Below are positions 46,471 to 55,779 of a stretch of DNA of 64,000 nucleotides, in pieces (positions within the stretch are counted from its first letter, which is position 1; each line of letters opens with the position of its first letter). Source of the DNA: Microbacterium neungamense. Its GTDB lineage: Bacteria > Actinomycetota > Actinomycetes > Actinomycetales > Microbacteriaceae. The notes under the pieces are model-generated. The model was not told the DNA's origin and made no database searches. It saw only the letters and a list, made by a program, of their open reading frames with translations. The translations under genes and the position numbers were made by a program. The DNA lies in contig NZ_CP069717.1 of NCBI RefSeq assembly GCF_024971095.1, positions 1,364,001 to 1,428,000 of the forward strand. Direction: 5' to 3'.

Positions 46471-47397
46471 ATGGACGACGCCTCGTTCATCCCCACCGCG
46501 ATCGGGTGGATCCTCGCCCTCGCGGTCATCATCTTCGTGGTGGTGACCGTCGCACGCTCGATCCGGATCATCCCGCAGGCCACCGCCGGCATCGTGGAGC
46601 GGCTGGGCCGCTACCACAAGACGCTCAACCCGGGCCTGAACATCCTGGTGCCGTTCATCGACCGGCTGCGTCCGCTGATCGATATGCGCGAGCAGGTGGT
46701 GTCCTTCCCGCCGCAGCCGGTGATCACCGAGGACAACCTCGTCGTCTCGATCGACACGGTCGTGTACTTCCAGGTCACGGACGCCCGTGCCGCGACCTAC
46801 GAGATCGCCAACTACCTGGGCGCCGTCGAGCAGCTGACCACCACGACGCTGCGCAACGTGGTCGGCGGCCTCAACCTCGAAGAGGCGCTCACCAGCCGCG
46901 ACAACATCAACGGCCAGCTGCGCGTCGTCCTCGACGAGGCGACCGGGAAGTGGGGCATCCGCGTCTCCCGCGTCGAGCTGAAGGCGATCGACCCGCCCGC
47001 CTCGATCCAGGACTCGATGGAGAAGCAGATGCGCGCCGAGCGCGACCGGCGCGCCGCGATCCTCACCGCCGAGGGATCCAAGCAGTCGCAGATCCTCGAG
47101 GCGGAGGGGCAGCGGCAGGCCGCGATCCTCAAGGCCGAGGGCGAGAAGCAGGCCGCCGTGCTGCGCGCGCAGGGTGAGGCGGAGGCGATCCAGAACGTGT
47201 TCAACGCGATCCACGTCGGACAGCCGGACGACAAGCTCCTCGCCTACCAGTACCTGCAGATGCTGCCGAAGATCAGCGAGAGCCCGTCCAGCAAGATGTG
47301 GATCATCCCCAGCGAGCTGACCGAGGCGCTGAAGAACATCGGCACCGCCTTCACTCCGCGCCAGGGCCCGGGCTCGCCCACACCGCCCGGCGCGTGA
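46471..47397 (+). CDS. SPFH/Band 7 (stomatin-like) protein
   Basis: The 308-aa protein has one N-terminal membrane anchor (about 8-28) and a Band 7 domain (IIPQATAGIVERLGRYHKTL and LVVSIDTVVYFQVTDARAAT). A helical region with repeated AEGEKQAA-type segments follows, giving oligomerisation, and the end is Pro-rich. It pairs with NfeD just upstream as a membrane-quality or microdomain scaffold. The ATG follows AGGAG. It overlaps the phosphodiesterase gene by four bases (GTGA). Confidence 0.92.
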   Translation: MDDASFIPTAIGWILALAVIIFVVVTVARSIRIIPQATAGIVERLGRYHKTLNPGLNILVPFIDRLRPLIDMREQVVSFPPQPVITEDNLVVSIDTVVYFQVTDARAATYEIANYLGAVEQLTTTTLRNVVGGLNLEEALTSRDNINGQLRVVLDEATGKWGIRVSRVELKAIDPPASIQDSMEKQMRAERDRRAAILTAEGSKQSQILEAEGQRQAAILKAEGEKQAAVLRAQGEAEAIQNVFNAIHVGQPDDKLLAYQYLQMLPKISESPSSKMWIIPSELTEALKNIGTAFTPRQGPGSPTPPGA

Positions 47398-48164
47398 CGC
47401 ACCCCTACTTCGCCGGCGCACGGCATCCCCGGGTCCTCGCCCACCGCGGGTTCATCTCCGCGGAGGGCGGGGACTCCGGCGTGTGGGAGAACACCGCGGC
47501 GGCCGTAGCCGGTGCGCATGCCGTCGGGGCGGAGTTCGTGGAGACCGACTGCCGGGTCACGGCCGACGGGGACGTGGTCCTGTTCCACGACGACACGCTG
47601 CGGCGGCTCGCCGGGGACCCGCATCCGGTCTCCCAGGTGCGCACCCGTGACCTCGAGCGGATGCTGGCCCCGCACGGCGGGCTGCTCACCGTCGCCGACG
47701 CCCTGGACGCCTTCCCCGACCTCCGGTTCAACATCGATGTGAAGACGGATGCCGCGGCCGCCCCGCTCGGCGCGCTGATCGCCGACCACACCGATCGCGT
47801 GCTGGTGACCAGCTTCTCGGATCGCCGGCGCCGGGCGGCGGTGGCATCCGCTCTCCGCGCGGGCGCCGCTCAGCGGCCCGCCGCCTCGGCCGGGCGCACC
47901 ACCATCGCCGGCCTGCGCGCGGCCTCGGCGATCCGCCTCTCCCCCACGCTGAGCGGGATCGACGCCGTACAGATCCCGGTGCGCCACCGCGGGGTGACCG
48001 TGTTCACGCCGGCACTGGTCCGCGCCGCGCATCGCCGGGGCATCGAGGTGCACGTCTGGACCGTCGACGATCCCGACGAGATGCGGCGTCTCGTCGCGGC
48101 CGGCGCGGACGGGATCGTCACCGACCGCACGGACCTCGCGCTGCGCACCCTCGGCGGCGGCTGA
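47394..48164 (+). CDS. Glycerophosphodiester phosphodiesterase family protein
   Basis: The 256-aa protein has the GDPD barrel motifs: VLAHRGF (catalytic His/Arg), FVETDCRVTADGDVVLFHDD (metal ligands and second His) and the C-terminal VHVWTVDDPDEMRRLVAAGADGIVTD. The usual Glu of the HRG...EN motif is present in WENT. There is no signal peptide, so a cytoplasmic role in recycling glycerophosphodiesters is likely. It starts at GTG 47394 inside the end of the SPFH gene. Confidence 0.92.
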   Translation: MTHPYFAGARHPRVLAHRGFISAEGGDSGVWENTAAAVAGAHAVGAEFVETDCRVTADGDVVLFHDDTLRRLAGDPHPVSQVRTRDLERMLAPHGGLLTVADALDAFPDLRFNIDVKTDAAAAPLGALIADHTDRVLVTSFSDRRRRAAVASALRAGAAQRPAASAGRTTIAGLRAASAIRLSPTLSGIDAVQIPVRHRGVTVFTPALVRAAHRRGIEVHVWTVDDPDEMRRLVAAGADGIVTDRTDLALRTLGGG

Positions 48165-48187
48165 CCTGCCGCCGGGGACGCCGTGCT

Positions 48188-48207
48188 GGGATTCCCCTGT
48201 GAATCCC
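48188..48207. promoter_or_regulatory. Inverted repeat upstream of rbpA
   Basis: GGGATT (48188-48193) and AATCCC (48202-48207) are spaced by 8 bases between the GDPD stop and rbpA. GGGATT followed 19 bases later by GTT also loosely resembles a SigR/SigH-type promoter, the sigma factor known to control rbpA in Streptomyces. TTATAC (48251-48256) is a second possible -10. Confidence 0.35.
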
Positions 48208-48281
48208 TCGCTGTTCTCGCGGACGTGGATGAAGCGCACAGACGCGAGCGTTATACCTGACAGCGACGAGAGGACCACACA

Positions 48282-48662
48282 ATGGCAGATCGTAGTCTGC
48301 GCGGCATCCGCCTCGGCGCCCAGAGCCTGCAGAGCGAAGAGGGCGTCGTCTTCATGGAGCGCCGTGCCACCACGTACACGTGTCCGGCCTGCGGCCACGA
48401 CACCACGCTGATGTTCGCCGCCGATGCGGAGGCGCCGCCGACCTGGGAGTGCCGCTCGTGCGGCTCCGAGGCCGTCCTCCAGGTCGACGGAGAGCCGGTC
48501 AAGCTCGACGAGGGCGAGGAGAAGGCCGCCCGCACGCACTGGGACATGCTCCTGGAGCGCCGCACCCGTGCGGAGCTGGAGGAGCTCCTCGAGGAGCGCC
48601 TCGCCTACATTCGCGCCCGCCGCGGCGCCGGCGACGATCCGACCCGGGAGAAGATCGCCTGA
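48282..48662 (+). CDS. rbpA: RNA polymerase-binding protein RbpA
   Basis: RbpA stabilises the actinobacterial RNA polymerase-sigma open complex. The 126-aa protein has the N-terminal tail (MADRSLRGIRLGAQSLQSEE), a zinc-ribbon-like core (TCPACGHD and CRSCGSEA) and the C-terminal sigma-interaction domain (THWDMLLERRTRAELEELLE). The ATG has GAGAGGA upstream. It converges with lnt; the two stops are almost adjacent. Confidence 0.96.
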   Translation: MADRSLRGIRLGAQSLQSEEGVVFMERRATTYTCPACGHDTTLMFAADAEAPPTWECRSCGSEAVLQVDGEPVKLDEGEEKAARTHWDMLLERRTRAELEELLEERLAYIRARRGAGDDPTREKIA

Positions 48663-50225
48663 TCAGCCCCGGCGACGGGAGACGAGCCCGGCGACGACGA
48701 GCGTGACCAGCCCCGCCCACAGCAGCAGTTGCGGGATCCACGGGCCGAGCACGACACCCATGGTGAGGCCGGAGCGCAGCTCGACATCCTCGAGCAGCGC
48801 TCCGGCCTCATCCGCGTCCAGGGACGCCACGGTCGTGCCGTCGGGCCGGATGATCTGGCTGGTGCCCACGGTGGAGACGTTCACGACGCTGCGGCCGGTC
48901 TCGATCGCCCGCATCCTCGCGAACGCCAGCTGCTGCAGGTTCTCGTCCGTGCCGCGGAAGTCGGCGTTGTTGGTCTGGAAGACCAGCACCTCGGCGCCGT
49001 GCTGCACGCCCTCGCGGATCACCTCGTCGTAGATCACGTCGAAGCAGATCGCCAGCCCCACGCCGACGCCGCCCACGCGCACGATCGGGGGGTTGGTGCC
49101 GGCGGTGTACTCGCGCTGGAGCAGGCCGATCAGGTCGGGGACGAGGGCGTGGAAGAACGGACGGTCCGGCACGTACTCGCCGAACGGCACCGGATGCCGC
49201 TTGTCGTGGCGCTGCGGCGCCTCACCGCCGGCGGTCCACAGGAACGAGGTGTTGAAGATGTTCTCGCCGCGCTCGGTCGCGGTGTTGGCCAGCAGCGGAG
49301 CGTCGAAGCGGGTCACGATGCGGGTGAGGCGCCGCGCGGTGCTCTCGTCCTGGAACGGGTCGTAGTCCACGCCGCCCTCCGGCCAGACCAGCAGGTCCAC
49401 CTCGTCCCCCGCGATCGCGTCGGTCGCCACCGTCTGCGCGTCGATCACGCCGTACGGCTCCCGCTCGTCGAAGTAGCCGGTGCTGCCGTTGCCCTGCACG
49501 GCCGCGATCCGCAGCTGCCCGGATGCCGTCGTCGGGAACAGCGGGGTGTACAGCAGCACCAGGACGAGCGCCGCCGGCACGGCCAGGGACACCGGTCGCC
49601 GCCAGGCGCCGGTGCGGACCAGCTCGATCGCCAGCGCCGCCGTGGTGACCATCAGGAACCCGAGCCCGGTCACGCCGACCCACGAGGCGACCGGGGCGAG
49701 CGGGCTCGCCGACTGGGTCATCCCTATCCGCGCCCACGGGAAGCCGCCGTAGGGCCAGGAACCCAGGAACGTCTCGTGCGCGGTCCACAGCGCTCCGACG
49801 AGCGGCGGCAGGATCAGCGCGCGGCGCCGCGGCCACGCCCGCGGGACCCACCGGTACGCCAGCGCGATGGGGACCAGCGCCACGGCGGTGAGGACGGCCT
49901 CCGCGCCGGCCAGTCCCGCCCACGGGACGGGACCGAGGAAGCGGGTGGTCCAGGACACCAGCAGCAGGTAGAACGCGGCGCCGTACACCAGCCCCACCAG
50001 CAGCGCCCCGCCGACGCTGCGACCGATCAGCGCGACCAGCAGCATCCCGACGGCGGGGAACGCGAGCGGCCAGGCCGCCACCGACGGGAAGGCGAGGTCC
50101 ATCGTGAAGCCGGCGGCCGCGGCGACGACGATCGCGAGCCACAGAGGCAGCACCGGGCGGGCGCCGGGCATGGCCTGCGGCGTGCGCCGGTCCTCGCTCG
50201 TGGCGGTCATGCCGCGCTCGGTCAT
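48663..50225 (-). CDS. lnt: Apolipoprotein N-acyltransferase
   Basis: Lnt adds the third acyl chain to lipoproteins. The 520-aa protein has six to eight membrane helices in its N-terminal half and a nitrilase domain with the catalytic Glu in LLVWPEGGVD, the Lys in RHDKRHPVPFGEY and the Cys in GLAICFDVIYDE. A final membrane helix and a basic end follow. It starts at an ATG overlapping the helicase stop by four bases and closes the leftward operon. Together with lgt it gives this organism two lipoprotein-modifying enzymes in the window. Confidence 0.95.
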   Translation of the reverse strand: MTERGMTATSEDRRTPQAMPGARPVLPLWLAIVVAAAAGFTMDLAFPSVAAWPLAFPAVGMLLVALIGRSVGGALLVGLVYGAAFYLLLVSWTTRFLGPVPWAGLAGAEAVLTAVALVPIALAYRWVPRAWPRRRALILPPLVGALWTAHETFLGSWPYGGFPWARIGMTQSASPLAPVASWVGVTGLGFLMVTTAALAIELVRTGAWRRPVSLAVPAALVLVLLYTPLFPTTASGQLRIAAVQGNGSTGYFDEREPYGVIDAQTVATDAIAGDEVDLLVWPEGGVDYDPFQDESTARRLTRIVTRFDAPLLANTATERGENIFNTSFLWTAGGEAPQRHDKRHPVPFGEYVPDRPFFHALVPDLIGLLQREYTAGTNPPIVRVGGVGVGLAICFDVIYDEVIREGVQHGAEVLVFQTNNADFRGTDENLQQLAFARMRAIETGRSVVNVSTVGTSQIIRPDGTTVASLDADEAGALLEDVELRSGLTMGVVLGPWIPQLLLWAGLVTLVVAGLVSRRRG

Positions 50226-52696
50226 ACCGCGCTGTAGGCGACGATCCCGCGACGCACGCCGTCCAGGGCGCGGCGCGCGGTGCGGGCCAGGTCGCCGTCC
50301 TCCGCGACGATGGACAGCTGGTCGAGCAGGTCGATGGTCTGCTTCGCCCAGCGCACGAAGTCGCCCGCGGCCATGTCGGCCTCGATCAGCACGCGGTCCA
50401 GCGACGCCCCGCGCGCCCAGGCGTGCATCGCGGCGGCCAGTCCTGGGGCGAGCGGCTCGGTGCCGGAGAGTCCGCGCTCCTTCTCGATCTCGTCGAGCTC
50501 GGCCCACAGCCGGGCCGTGCTGTCGTACGCGATCCGGAAGGCGCCGCGGGGCAGCCCCCGCTCCCCCGCGTTCTGCTCGTCCCGGCGCGGTTCGTACACC
50601 AGGCAGCTCGCCATCGCGGCCAGCGACGGGGCGTCCAGACTGCGCCACAGGTTCTGGCGCAGCGATTCGGCGACCAGGAGGTCGCGCTCCCCGTAGATGC
50701 GGCGCATCGTGCGCCCGGCATCCGTCAGCTGCAGCTCGTCGCCGCTGCCGGAGACGTACTCGAGCACCTCGAGCACGTCGATCACGCGGTCGAAGATGCG
50801 CGCCACGGTGCCGGTGCGCGTCTCGATCTGGCGCCGCATCCGGTCGGTCTCGCGCTTGAGCTTCCAGTACCGCTCCGCCCAGCGGGCGTGCGCCTCGCGG
50901 TCCGGGCAGCGGTGGCAGGGGTGCCGCTGCATCCGGGTGCGCAGGCTCTGGATCTTGCGGAGCCGCTTGTCGCGGATCGAGCGCGGGCCGGCCGCATCCT
51001 GACGGTTCTTCTTCTCCATGTCGCTGAGCTCGCGCCGGATGCCGGCGTACTCGGCGAAGTCGCCGTGCTCGCACTCCATGGCCTTCAGGTACCCGGCGAG
51101 CGATTCCTCGGCGTCCCGCACCTTGCGTGCCAGGCCGACGACCGCGCGGTCGGCTTGGAACTGGGCGAACGAGGACTCCAGGATCTCGCGGGCCCGGGCG
51201 CGGCCGAACCGGTCGATGAGGTTCACGGCCATGTTGTACGTCGGGCGGAAGCTGGAGTTGAGCGGATACGTCCGTCGGGACGCCAGCGCGGCGACGGCCT
51301 GGGGGTCCATGCCCTCGCTCCACTGCACGACGGCGTGGCCTTCGACGTCGATGCCGCGGCGTCCGGCCCGGCCGGTGAGCTGGGTGTACTCCCCCGACGT
51401 GATCGCGACCCGAGCCTCGCCGTTGAACTTCTCCATCTTCTCCAGCACGACGGTGCGCGCCGGCATGTTGATGCCGAGGGCGAGGGTCTCGGTGGCGAAG
51501 ACGACCTTGATCAGCTTGCGCTGGAACAGCTCCTCGACGACCTCCTTGAACGCCGGCAGCAGGCCGGCGTGATGCGCCGCGACACCGCGCTCGAGGTCGT
51601 CCCGCCACTGCCAGAAGCCGAGCACGGCGAGGTCCTCGTCGAGCAGGGCGCGGGTGCGGTCCTCCACGATCTCGCGGATCTCCGCGCGTTCCTCCGGCGT
51701 CGTCAGCCGCAGGCCGGCGCGGCGCACCTGGTCGACGGCGGCGTCGCATCCGACCCTGCTGAAGATGAAGAAGATCGCGGGCAGGAGGTTCGAGCGCTCC
51801 AGCAGCTGGACGACGTCCGGTCGGTCCATGCGCTCGATGCGGCGGATGTTGCCGGCGCGCACCGGACGCCGGCCGCCGCGCGGCGGGCGGTGCGCGTCCC
51901 TGCCGCCGTGCCGTGCGCTGCGATGCTCCTGCGCACGCCGGTTCTCGTCGTAGCGGGAGCCGGTGAAGGAGCGGATGCGGAACAGCTCCTGGTTCACCTG
52001 GGCCGTGGCGATGCCGGCGCGGTCGTCGAACAGCGGCAACAGGTCGTCCCGGACGAGCACGTGCTGCTCCAGGGGCACCGGCCGGGTCTCCGAGACGATG
52101 ACGTCGGTGTCGCCGCGGACCGTGTCCAGCCAGTCGCCGAACTCCTCGGCGTTGGAGACGGTGGCGCTGAGCGAGATCAGCCGCACGCTGGGCGGCAGGT
52201 GCAGGATCACCTCCTCCCAGACGGGTCCGCGGAAGCGGTCGGCGAGGTAGTGCACCTCGTCCATGACGACGTAGCGCAGCCCGCGCAGCGCGTCGGAGTC
52301 GGCGTACAGCATGTTGCGCAGCACCTCGGTGGTCATCACCACGATGCGCGCGTTGCCGTTGATGTTGGTGTCGCCGGTGAGCAGACCGACGTCGTCGGGG
52401 CCGTAGACGTCGACCAGCTCGCGGAACTTCTGGTTCGACAGGGCCTTCATCGGCGTGGTGTAGAACGCCTTGTCGTTCGGCGTCTGCATCGCCAGGTGGA
52501 TCGCGAACTCCCCGACGATGGTCTTGCCGGCCCCGGTGGGCGCCGCGACGAGCACGCTGCGGCCGCGCTCCAGGGCGTGACACGCGGCGATCTGGAACGG
52601 GTCGAGGGCGAAGCGCTGCCGCGCGGCGAACTCGGTGGTCCGCGGATGCTCGGCCGCGGCGCTCGCGGCGGCGTAGCGCTCGGCCGGGGTGCTCAT
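50222..52696 (-). CDS. helY: DEAD/DEAH RNA helicase, Ski2/Mtr4-like (HelY type)
   Basis: The 824-aa protein has the Q-like region FQIAACHALERG, Walker A APTGAGKT, motif II VVMDEVHYL (DEVH), motif III SLSATVSN and motif VI QLTGRAGRRG. The C-terminal region after about residue 600 is the DSHCT/Ski2-type arch. This matches mycobacterial HelY, though it is about 80 residues shorter. Between motifs Ia and IV lies a basic, low-complexity insert (RRAQEHRSARHGGRDAHRPP). It starts at the ATG overlapping the tatC stop, in the usual tatA-tatC-helY order. Confidence 0.9.
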   Translation of the reverse strand: MSTPAERYAAASAAAEHPRTTEFAARQRFALDPFQIAACHALERGRSVLVAAPTGAGKTIVGEFAIHLAMQTPNDKAFYTTPMKALSNQKFRELVDVYGPDDVGLLTGDTNINGNARIVVMTTEVLRNMLYADSDALRGLRYVVMDEVHYLADRFRGPVWEEVILHLPPSVRLISLSATVSNAEEFGDWLDTVRGDTDVIVSETRPVPLEQHVLVRDDLLPLFDDRAGIATAQVNQELFRIRSFTGSRYDENRRAQEHRSARHGGRDAHRPPRGGRRPVRAGNIRRIERMDRPDVVQLLERSNLLPAIFFIFSRVGCDAAVDQVRRAGLRLTTPEERAEIREIVEDRTRALLDEDLAVLGFWQWRDDLERGVAAHHAGLLPAFKEVVEELFQRKLIKVVFATETLALGINMPARTVVLEKMEKFNGEARVAITSGEYTQLTGRAGRRGIDVEGHAVVQWSEGMDPQAVAALASRRTYPLNSSFRPTYNMAVNLIDRFGRARAREILESSFAQFQADRAVVGLARKVRDAEESLAGYLKAMECEHGDFAEYAGIRRELSDMEKKNRQDAAGPRSIRDKRLRKIQSLRTRMQRHPCHRCPDREAHARWAERYWKLKRETDRMRRQIETRTGTVARIFDRVIDVLEVLEYVSGSGDELQLTDAGRTMRRIYGERDLLVAESLRQNLWRSLDAPSLAAMASCLVYEPRRDEQNAGERGLPRGAFRIAYDSTARLWAELDEIEKERGLSGTEPLAPGLAAAMHAWARGASLDRVLIEADMAAGDFVRWAKQTIDLLDQLSIVAEDGDLARTARRALDGVRRGIVAYSAV

Positions 52697-53508
52697 GACG
52701 GCAGGTCCGGGATCAGTCCCTCGGCGGCGGCCTTCTTGCGCTTGCGCCGGTCGAGCAGCAGCGACAGCCCGGCCGCGGCGAAGTAGAGCACGGTGAGCAT
52801 GCCGGCCAGCATGAGCATGCTGACCACGTCGGCGGCCGGGGTGGCGAGGGCGGCGAAGGTGGTGGCGATGAGCACCGCAACGCGCCAGCCCTTCAGGATC
52901 GCCTTGCCGGACATGATGCCGGCGAAGTTCAGTGCGACGAGGAAGACGGGCAGGACGAAGGCGACGCCGATCACCATCATCATCTTGAACACGAAGTCGT
53001 AGTACATCTTCGCGCTGTACAGGTTGTTCGCACCCTCGGGCGTGAAGTTCGCCATCAGCTCGACGATGTGCGGGACGACGAGGGTGCCGACATAGCAGCC
53101 GGCGAAGAACAGCGGGATGGCTGCCGCCATGAAGCCGATCGTGTACTTGATCTCCTTGCGGGTCAGGCCGGGCATGATGAACGCCCAGATCTGCCACATC
53201 CAGATCGGTGCGGACAGGAAGATGCCGATCGAGAACGCCATCCGCATGCGCAGGTCGAACGGCTCGGTCACCGAGCTGAACGTCAGTCCGACGAGCGCGT
53301 CGCGGTTCTCGGCGACGTCGTTCACCGGCTGCACGATGAACGCGATGATCGGGTCGGTCACGAGGAACGCGACGACCATTCCGGCGAGCAGGCCCAGCGC
53401 CGCGCGGACGAGGCGCTTCCGGAGCTCCAGAAGGTGCGCGCCGAGCGACATCCGCCGCTCGTGACGGGGCTCGTCCTCCTTCGCGGCGTGGCGATCGACC
53501 ACTGCCAC
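52693..53508 (-). CDS. tatC: Sec-independent protein translocase TatC
   Basis: TatC recognises twin-arginine signal peptides of folded exported proteins. The 271-aa protein has six membrane helices. It carries the N-terminal MSLGAHLLELRKRLVRA with the conserved Glu and Arg, and the FSSVTEPFDLRMR segment after helix 1. A hydrophilic N-terminal extension (about 19 residues) and a basic C-terminal tail flank the core. The GTG start at 53508 lies 5 bases after the tatA stop. Confidence 0.95.
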   Translation of the reverse strand: MAVVDRHAAKEDEPRHERRMSLGAHLLELRKRLVRAALGLLAGMVVAFLVTDPIIAFIVQPVNDVAENRDALVGLTFSSVTEPFDLRMRMAFSIGIFLSAPIWMWQIWAFIMPGLTRKEIKYTIGFMAAAIPLFFAGCYVGTLVVPHIVELMANFTPEGANNLYSAKMYYDFVFKMMMVIGVAFVLPVFLVALNFAGIMSGKAILKGWRVAVLIATTFAALATPAADVVSMLMLAGMLTVLYFAAAGLSLLLDRRKRKKAAAEGLIPDLPS

Positions 53509-53513
53509 GACCG

Positions 53514-53765
53514 TCAGCTTGTGCTGGTGCCGCGGTCCGAACCGGGCGAGGCGTCCGTGTCAGCGGCCGTCGAATCGGTCTTGCCGTCGGTCTTGGCGCT
53601 CTCCGCGGCCGCGTCCTCCTCGCGCATGGCCTTCATCTCGCCCTTGAACACGCGGGCCGACTGGCCCATGCTCTTGGCCAGCGCCGGCAGCTTCGCCGCG
53701 CCGAAGAGGAGAAGGATGACGACGAGGAGGATGACCAGGTGCCAGCCGTTGAGATTGCTGAACAT
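53514..53765 (-). CDS. tatA: Sec-independent protein translocase TatA
   Basis: The 83-aa protein has one N-terminal membrane helix (LVILLVVILLLFGAAKLPAL), the FGAAKLP hinge and an amphipathic helix (LAKSMGQSARVFKGEMKAM), then an acidic, Ser/Thr-rich tail. I place the start at ATG 53765 (MFSNLNGWH): AGGAG sits 7-8 nt upstream of it, but directly against the earlier ATG at 53771. Confidence 0.94.
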   Translation of the reverse strand: MFSNLNGWHLVILLVVILLLFGAAKLPALAKSMGQSARVFKGEMKAMREEDAAAESAKTDGKTDSTAADTDASPGSDRGTSTS

Positions 53766-53794
53766 TGACATTCTCCTAAGCGTTTGGGATCGGT

Positions 53795-54787
53795 TCAGTC
53801 TATCCGAGCGTCCGCGGCATCCGGCGCACGATAGAGGGCCAGTCCGGCCGCAGCCCAGTCGCGGGTCGTGGTGCGCGCGATGCCGGGTTCGAGGACTTCC
53901 AGGGCGCCGCCGAAGCGGCCGGCGATCCGCTTGATGCCGCGGGGATCGGCCATCCGCAGGCGCAGGATCAGCTCGCCGTCACGGCGGTCGATCTCCTCCA
54001 TCGGGAACGCGCCGACGAGGGGCAGCAGCCGCTCGGGGACGCGGACGGTGACCTCGCCGGACGCGGTGTCCTGCCCGAACGCCTCCGGCACCTTCTCGTC
54101 GCGGTGCGTGATGGGGATGTCGGTGAGCTTCGGGTCGCTGACGCGGTCGAGGTGGAAGGTGCGCATCGCCTGCCTCAGATGGCACCAGCCCTGCAGGTAC
54201 CACTGCCCGTTGGTGATGAGGATCTGCATCGGGTCGACCGTGCGGGTCGTCGGCGCGGCATCCGGCGCCTGATACGTGAACGACACCGCCACGCCGTCGC
54301 TGAGGGCGCGCGACACCACCGACTGCACCTCGCTGACCGCCCCCGGGGCGATCACGACATCCGGCGGCGCGTCGGCCGCGCCGCGGGAGAGCTTGGCGAT
54401 GAGGCCTGAGACCAGACCGGAGTCGGAGACGGCCGGCACCGCGGCCACCATCTGCAGTCCCGCCAGGAGCGCCGCCGCCTCGCGGGCGGTGAAGCGGGGC
54501 ACGCGCCGGAGAGCGACGTCATTCGTGATCTCGATGATGTCGTGCTCGTCGAGCAGGTCCCAGTCGATGTCGAACATCTCCTGCGGGGCCTGCCAGTACC
54601 CGTCCGCCCCGGGCAGCCCGATCACGGTGAGCTTCTCCACCATCGCCCGCATCTCCTCGGGCGTCACGCCGAAGTCCGCCGCGGCCTCGGCGAGGGTCAC
54701 CTGCCCGCGCTCGAGCAGGTAGGGCACCAGCGTCAGGTAGAGCCGCACCCGGTCGGCGGCCAGCAGCGGTGTCGGCGACGGGGTCAT
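53795..54787 (-). CDS. pafC: WYL-domain regulator PafC
   Basis: The 330-aa protein has an N-terminal winged helix (RLYLTLVPYLLERGQVTLAE), a WYL domain (SFTYQAPDAAPTTRTVDPMQ and NGQWYLQGWCHLRQAMRTFH) and a C-terminal WCX domain. With PafB it forms the PafBC activator of the RecA-independent mycobacterial-type DNA damage response. The WYL domain is thought to sense a single-stranded nucleic acid. The ATG overlaps the pafB stop by four bases, so the subunits are coupled. Confidence 0.92.
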   Translation of the reverse strand: MTPSPTPLLAADRVRLYLTLVPYLLERGQVTLAEAAADFGVTPEEMRAMVEKLTVIGLPGADGYWQAPQEMFDIDWDLLDEHDIIEITNDVALRRVPRFTAREAAALLAGLQMVAAVPAVSDSGLVSGLIAKLSRGAADAPPDVVIAPGAVSEVQSVVSRALSDGVAVSFTYQAPDAAPTTRTVDPMQILITNGQWYLQGWCHLRQAMRTFHLDRVSDPKLTDIPITHRDEKVPEAFGQDTASGEVTVRVPERLLPLVGAFPMEEIDRRDGELILRLRMADPRGIKRIAGRFGGALEVLEPGIARTTTRDWAAAGLALYRAPDAADARID

Positions 54788-55779
54788 CGTCGGTCCCCCT
54801 CCCGGTCGGTGTGGGACGCCACGATGGCGCGTAGCCGCGCGACGACCGCGTCGCGCAGCTGCTCCGGTTCGACTACGCGCACCTCCGGCCCGTACGAGGC
54901 GAGCTCGTCGGCGAAGATGTGCAGGTCCACGTACGGCACCCGGATGCCCTGCGGGGCGGGTTCGGCACGCCGCCCCAGCCGCAGTGCGGCCTCCGTGCCG
55001 GGGGTGACCTCGAGCAGCGCCCGCTGCGCCTCGGCGACGGCCTTCAGCCCGGCGAGGGCCCGTTCCCCGGCGCCGTCGCGCAACGCGGGATCGAAGCCCT
55101 GGCGGGTGACCTTCACGTCGCCCACGATCCGGCTGAGCAGGAAGGTGCGCTCGTCCTCCGCGTCCACGTCGATGCCGTACACGTGCCACCGAGCCTCGTA
55201 GTCCACCAGCGCGAGCGGCCGCACCCGCCGGGTGCGCGGCGCGTGCTCCCCGGGCTTGAGGTAGTCGAAGACGACGACCCGGCTGCGCTCGATGCCCTCC
55301 TGGAGCGGCGCGAAGGCGGCGTCCCGGGCGGTGATGCGCGGGGCGAAGCCGATGATCGGCTCGTCGCCGTCGATGCCGAGCGCGCGGATCTTGCGCACCC
55401 CGGCCTGAGCGTCCGCGGACACCGACTCGGTGCTCCAGACGCTGCCGGCGAGCCGGAGTACCGCGAGCTCCGCGGGTGTGAACTCGATGTCGGCCGGCAG
55501 GTCGTATTCCGCCTGCGGAATGCGGTACCGCGCCTCCCGGAGATCGTTCGGGTCGGACGGGTCGCCGATCGTCTCGATCGGCACGCCGAGGGCGCGCAGG
55601 TCGTCCTTGTCGCGCTCGAACATCTTCTCCAGCGCCTCCGGCTTCGCGCCGGCATCCGCGCGCTGGCGGTAGCCCGAGACGTTGTCGAGGATCTGCTGCT
55701 TGGTCAGCCCGATCTCCGTGGCCATCAGCGCCACGACGAGGTTCGTCTGCCGCTCCTCCGCGGGGATCGGGGCGGCCAT
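54784..55779 (-). CDS. pafB: WYL-domain regulator PafB
   Basis: The 331-aa protein is the partner of PafC, with a winged helix (ERQTNLVVALMATEIGLTKQ), a WYL domain (VVFDYLKPGEHAPRTRRVRP and ARWHVYGIDVDAEDERTFLL) and a WCX domain. It starts at ATG 55779, one base overlapping the FKBP gene stop. In proteasome-bearing actinobacteria pafBC follow pafA; no pupylation gene is present here. Confidence 0.92.
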   Translation of the reverse strand: MAAPIPAEERQTNLVVALMATEIGLTKQQILDNVSGYRQRADAGAKPEALEKMFERDKDDLRALGVPIETIGDPSDPNDLREARYRIPQAEYDLPADIEFTPAELAVLRLAGSVWSTESVSADAQAGVRKIRALGIDGDEPIIGFAPRITARDAAFAPLQEGIERSRVVVFDYLKPGEHAPRTRRVRPLALVDYEARWHVYGIDVDAEDERTFLLSRIVGDVKVTRQGFDPALRDGAGERALAGLKAVAEAQRALLEVTPGTEAALRLGRRAEPAPQGIRVPYVDLHIFADELASYGPEVRVVEPEQLRDAVVARLRAIVASHTDREGDRR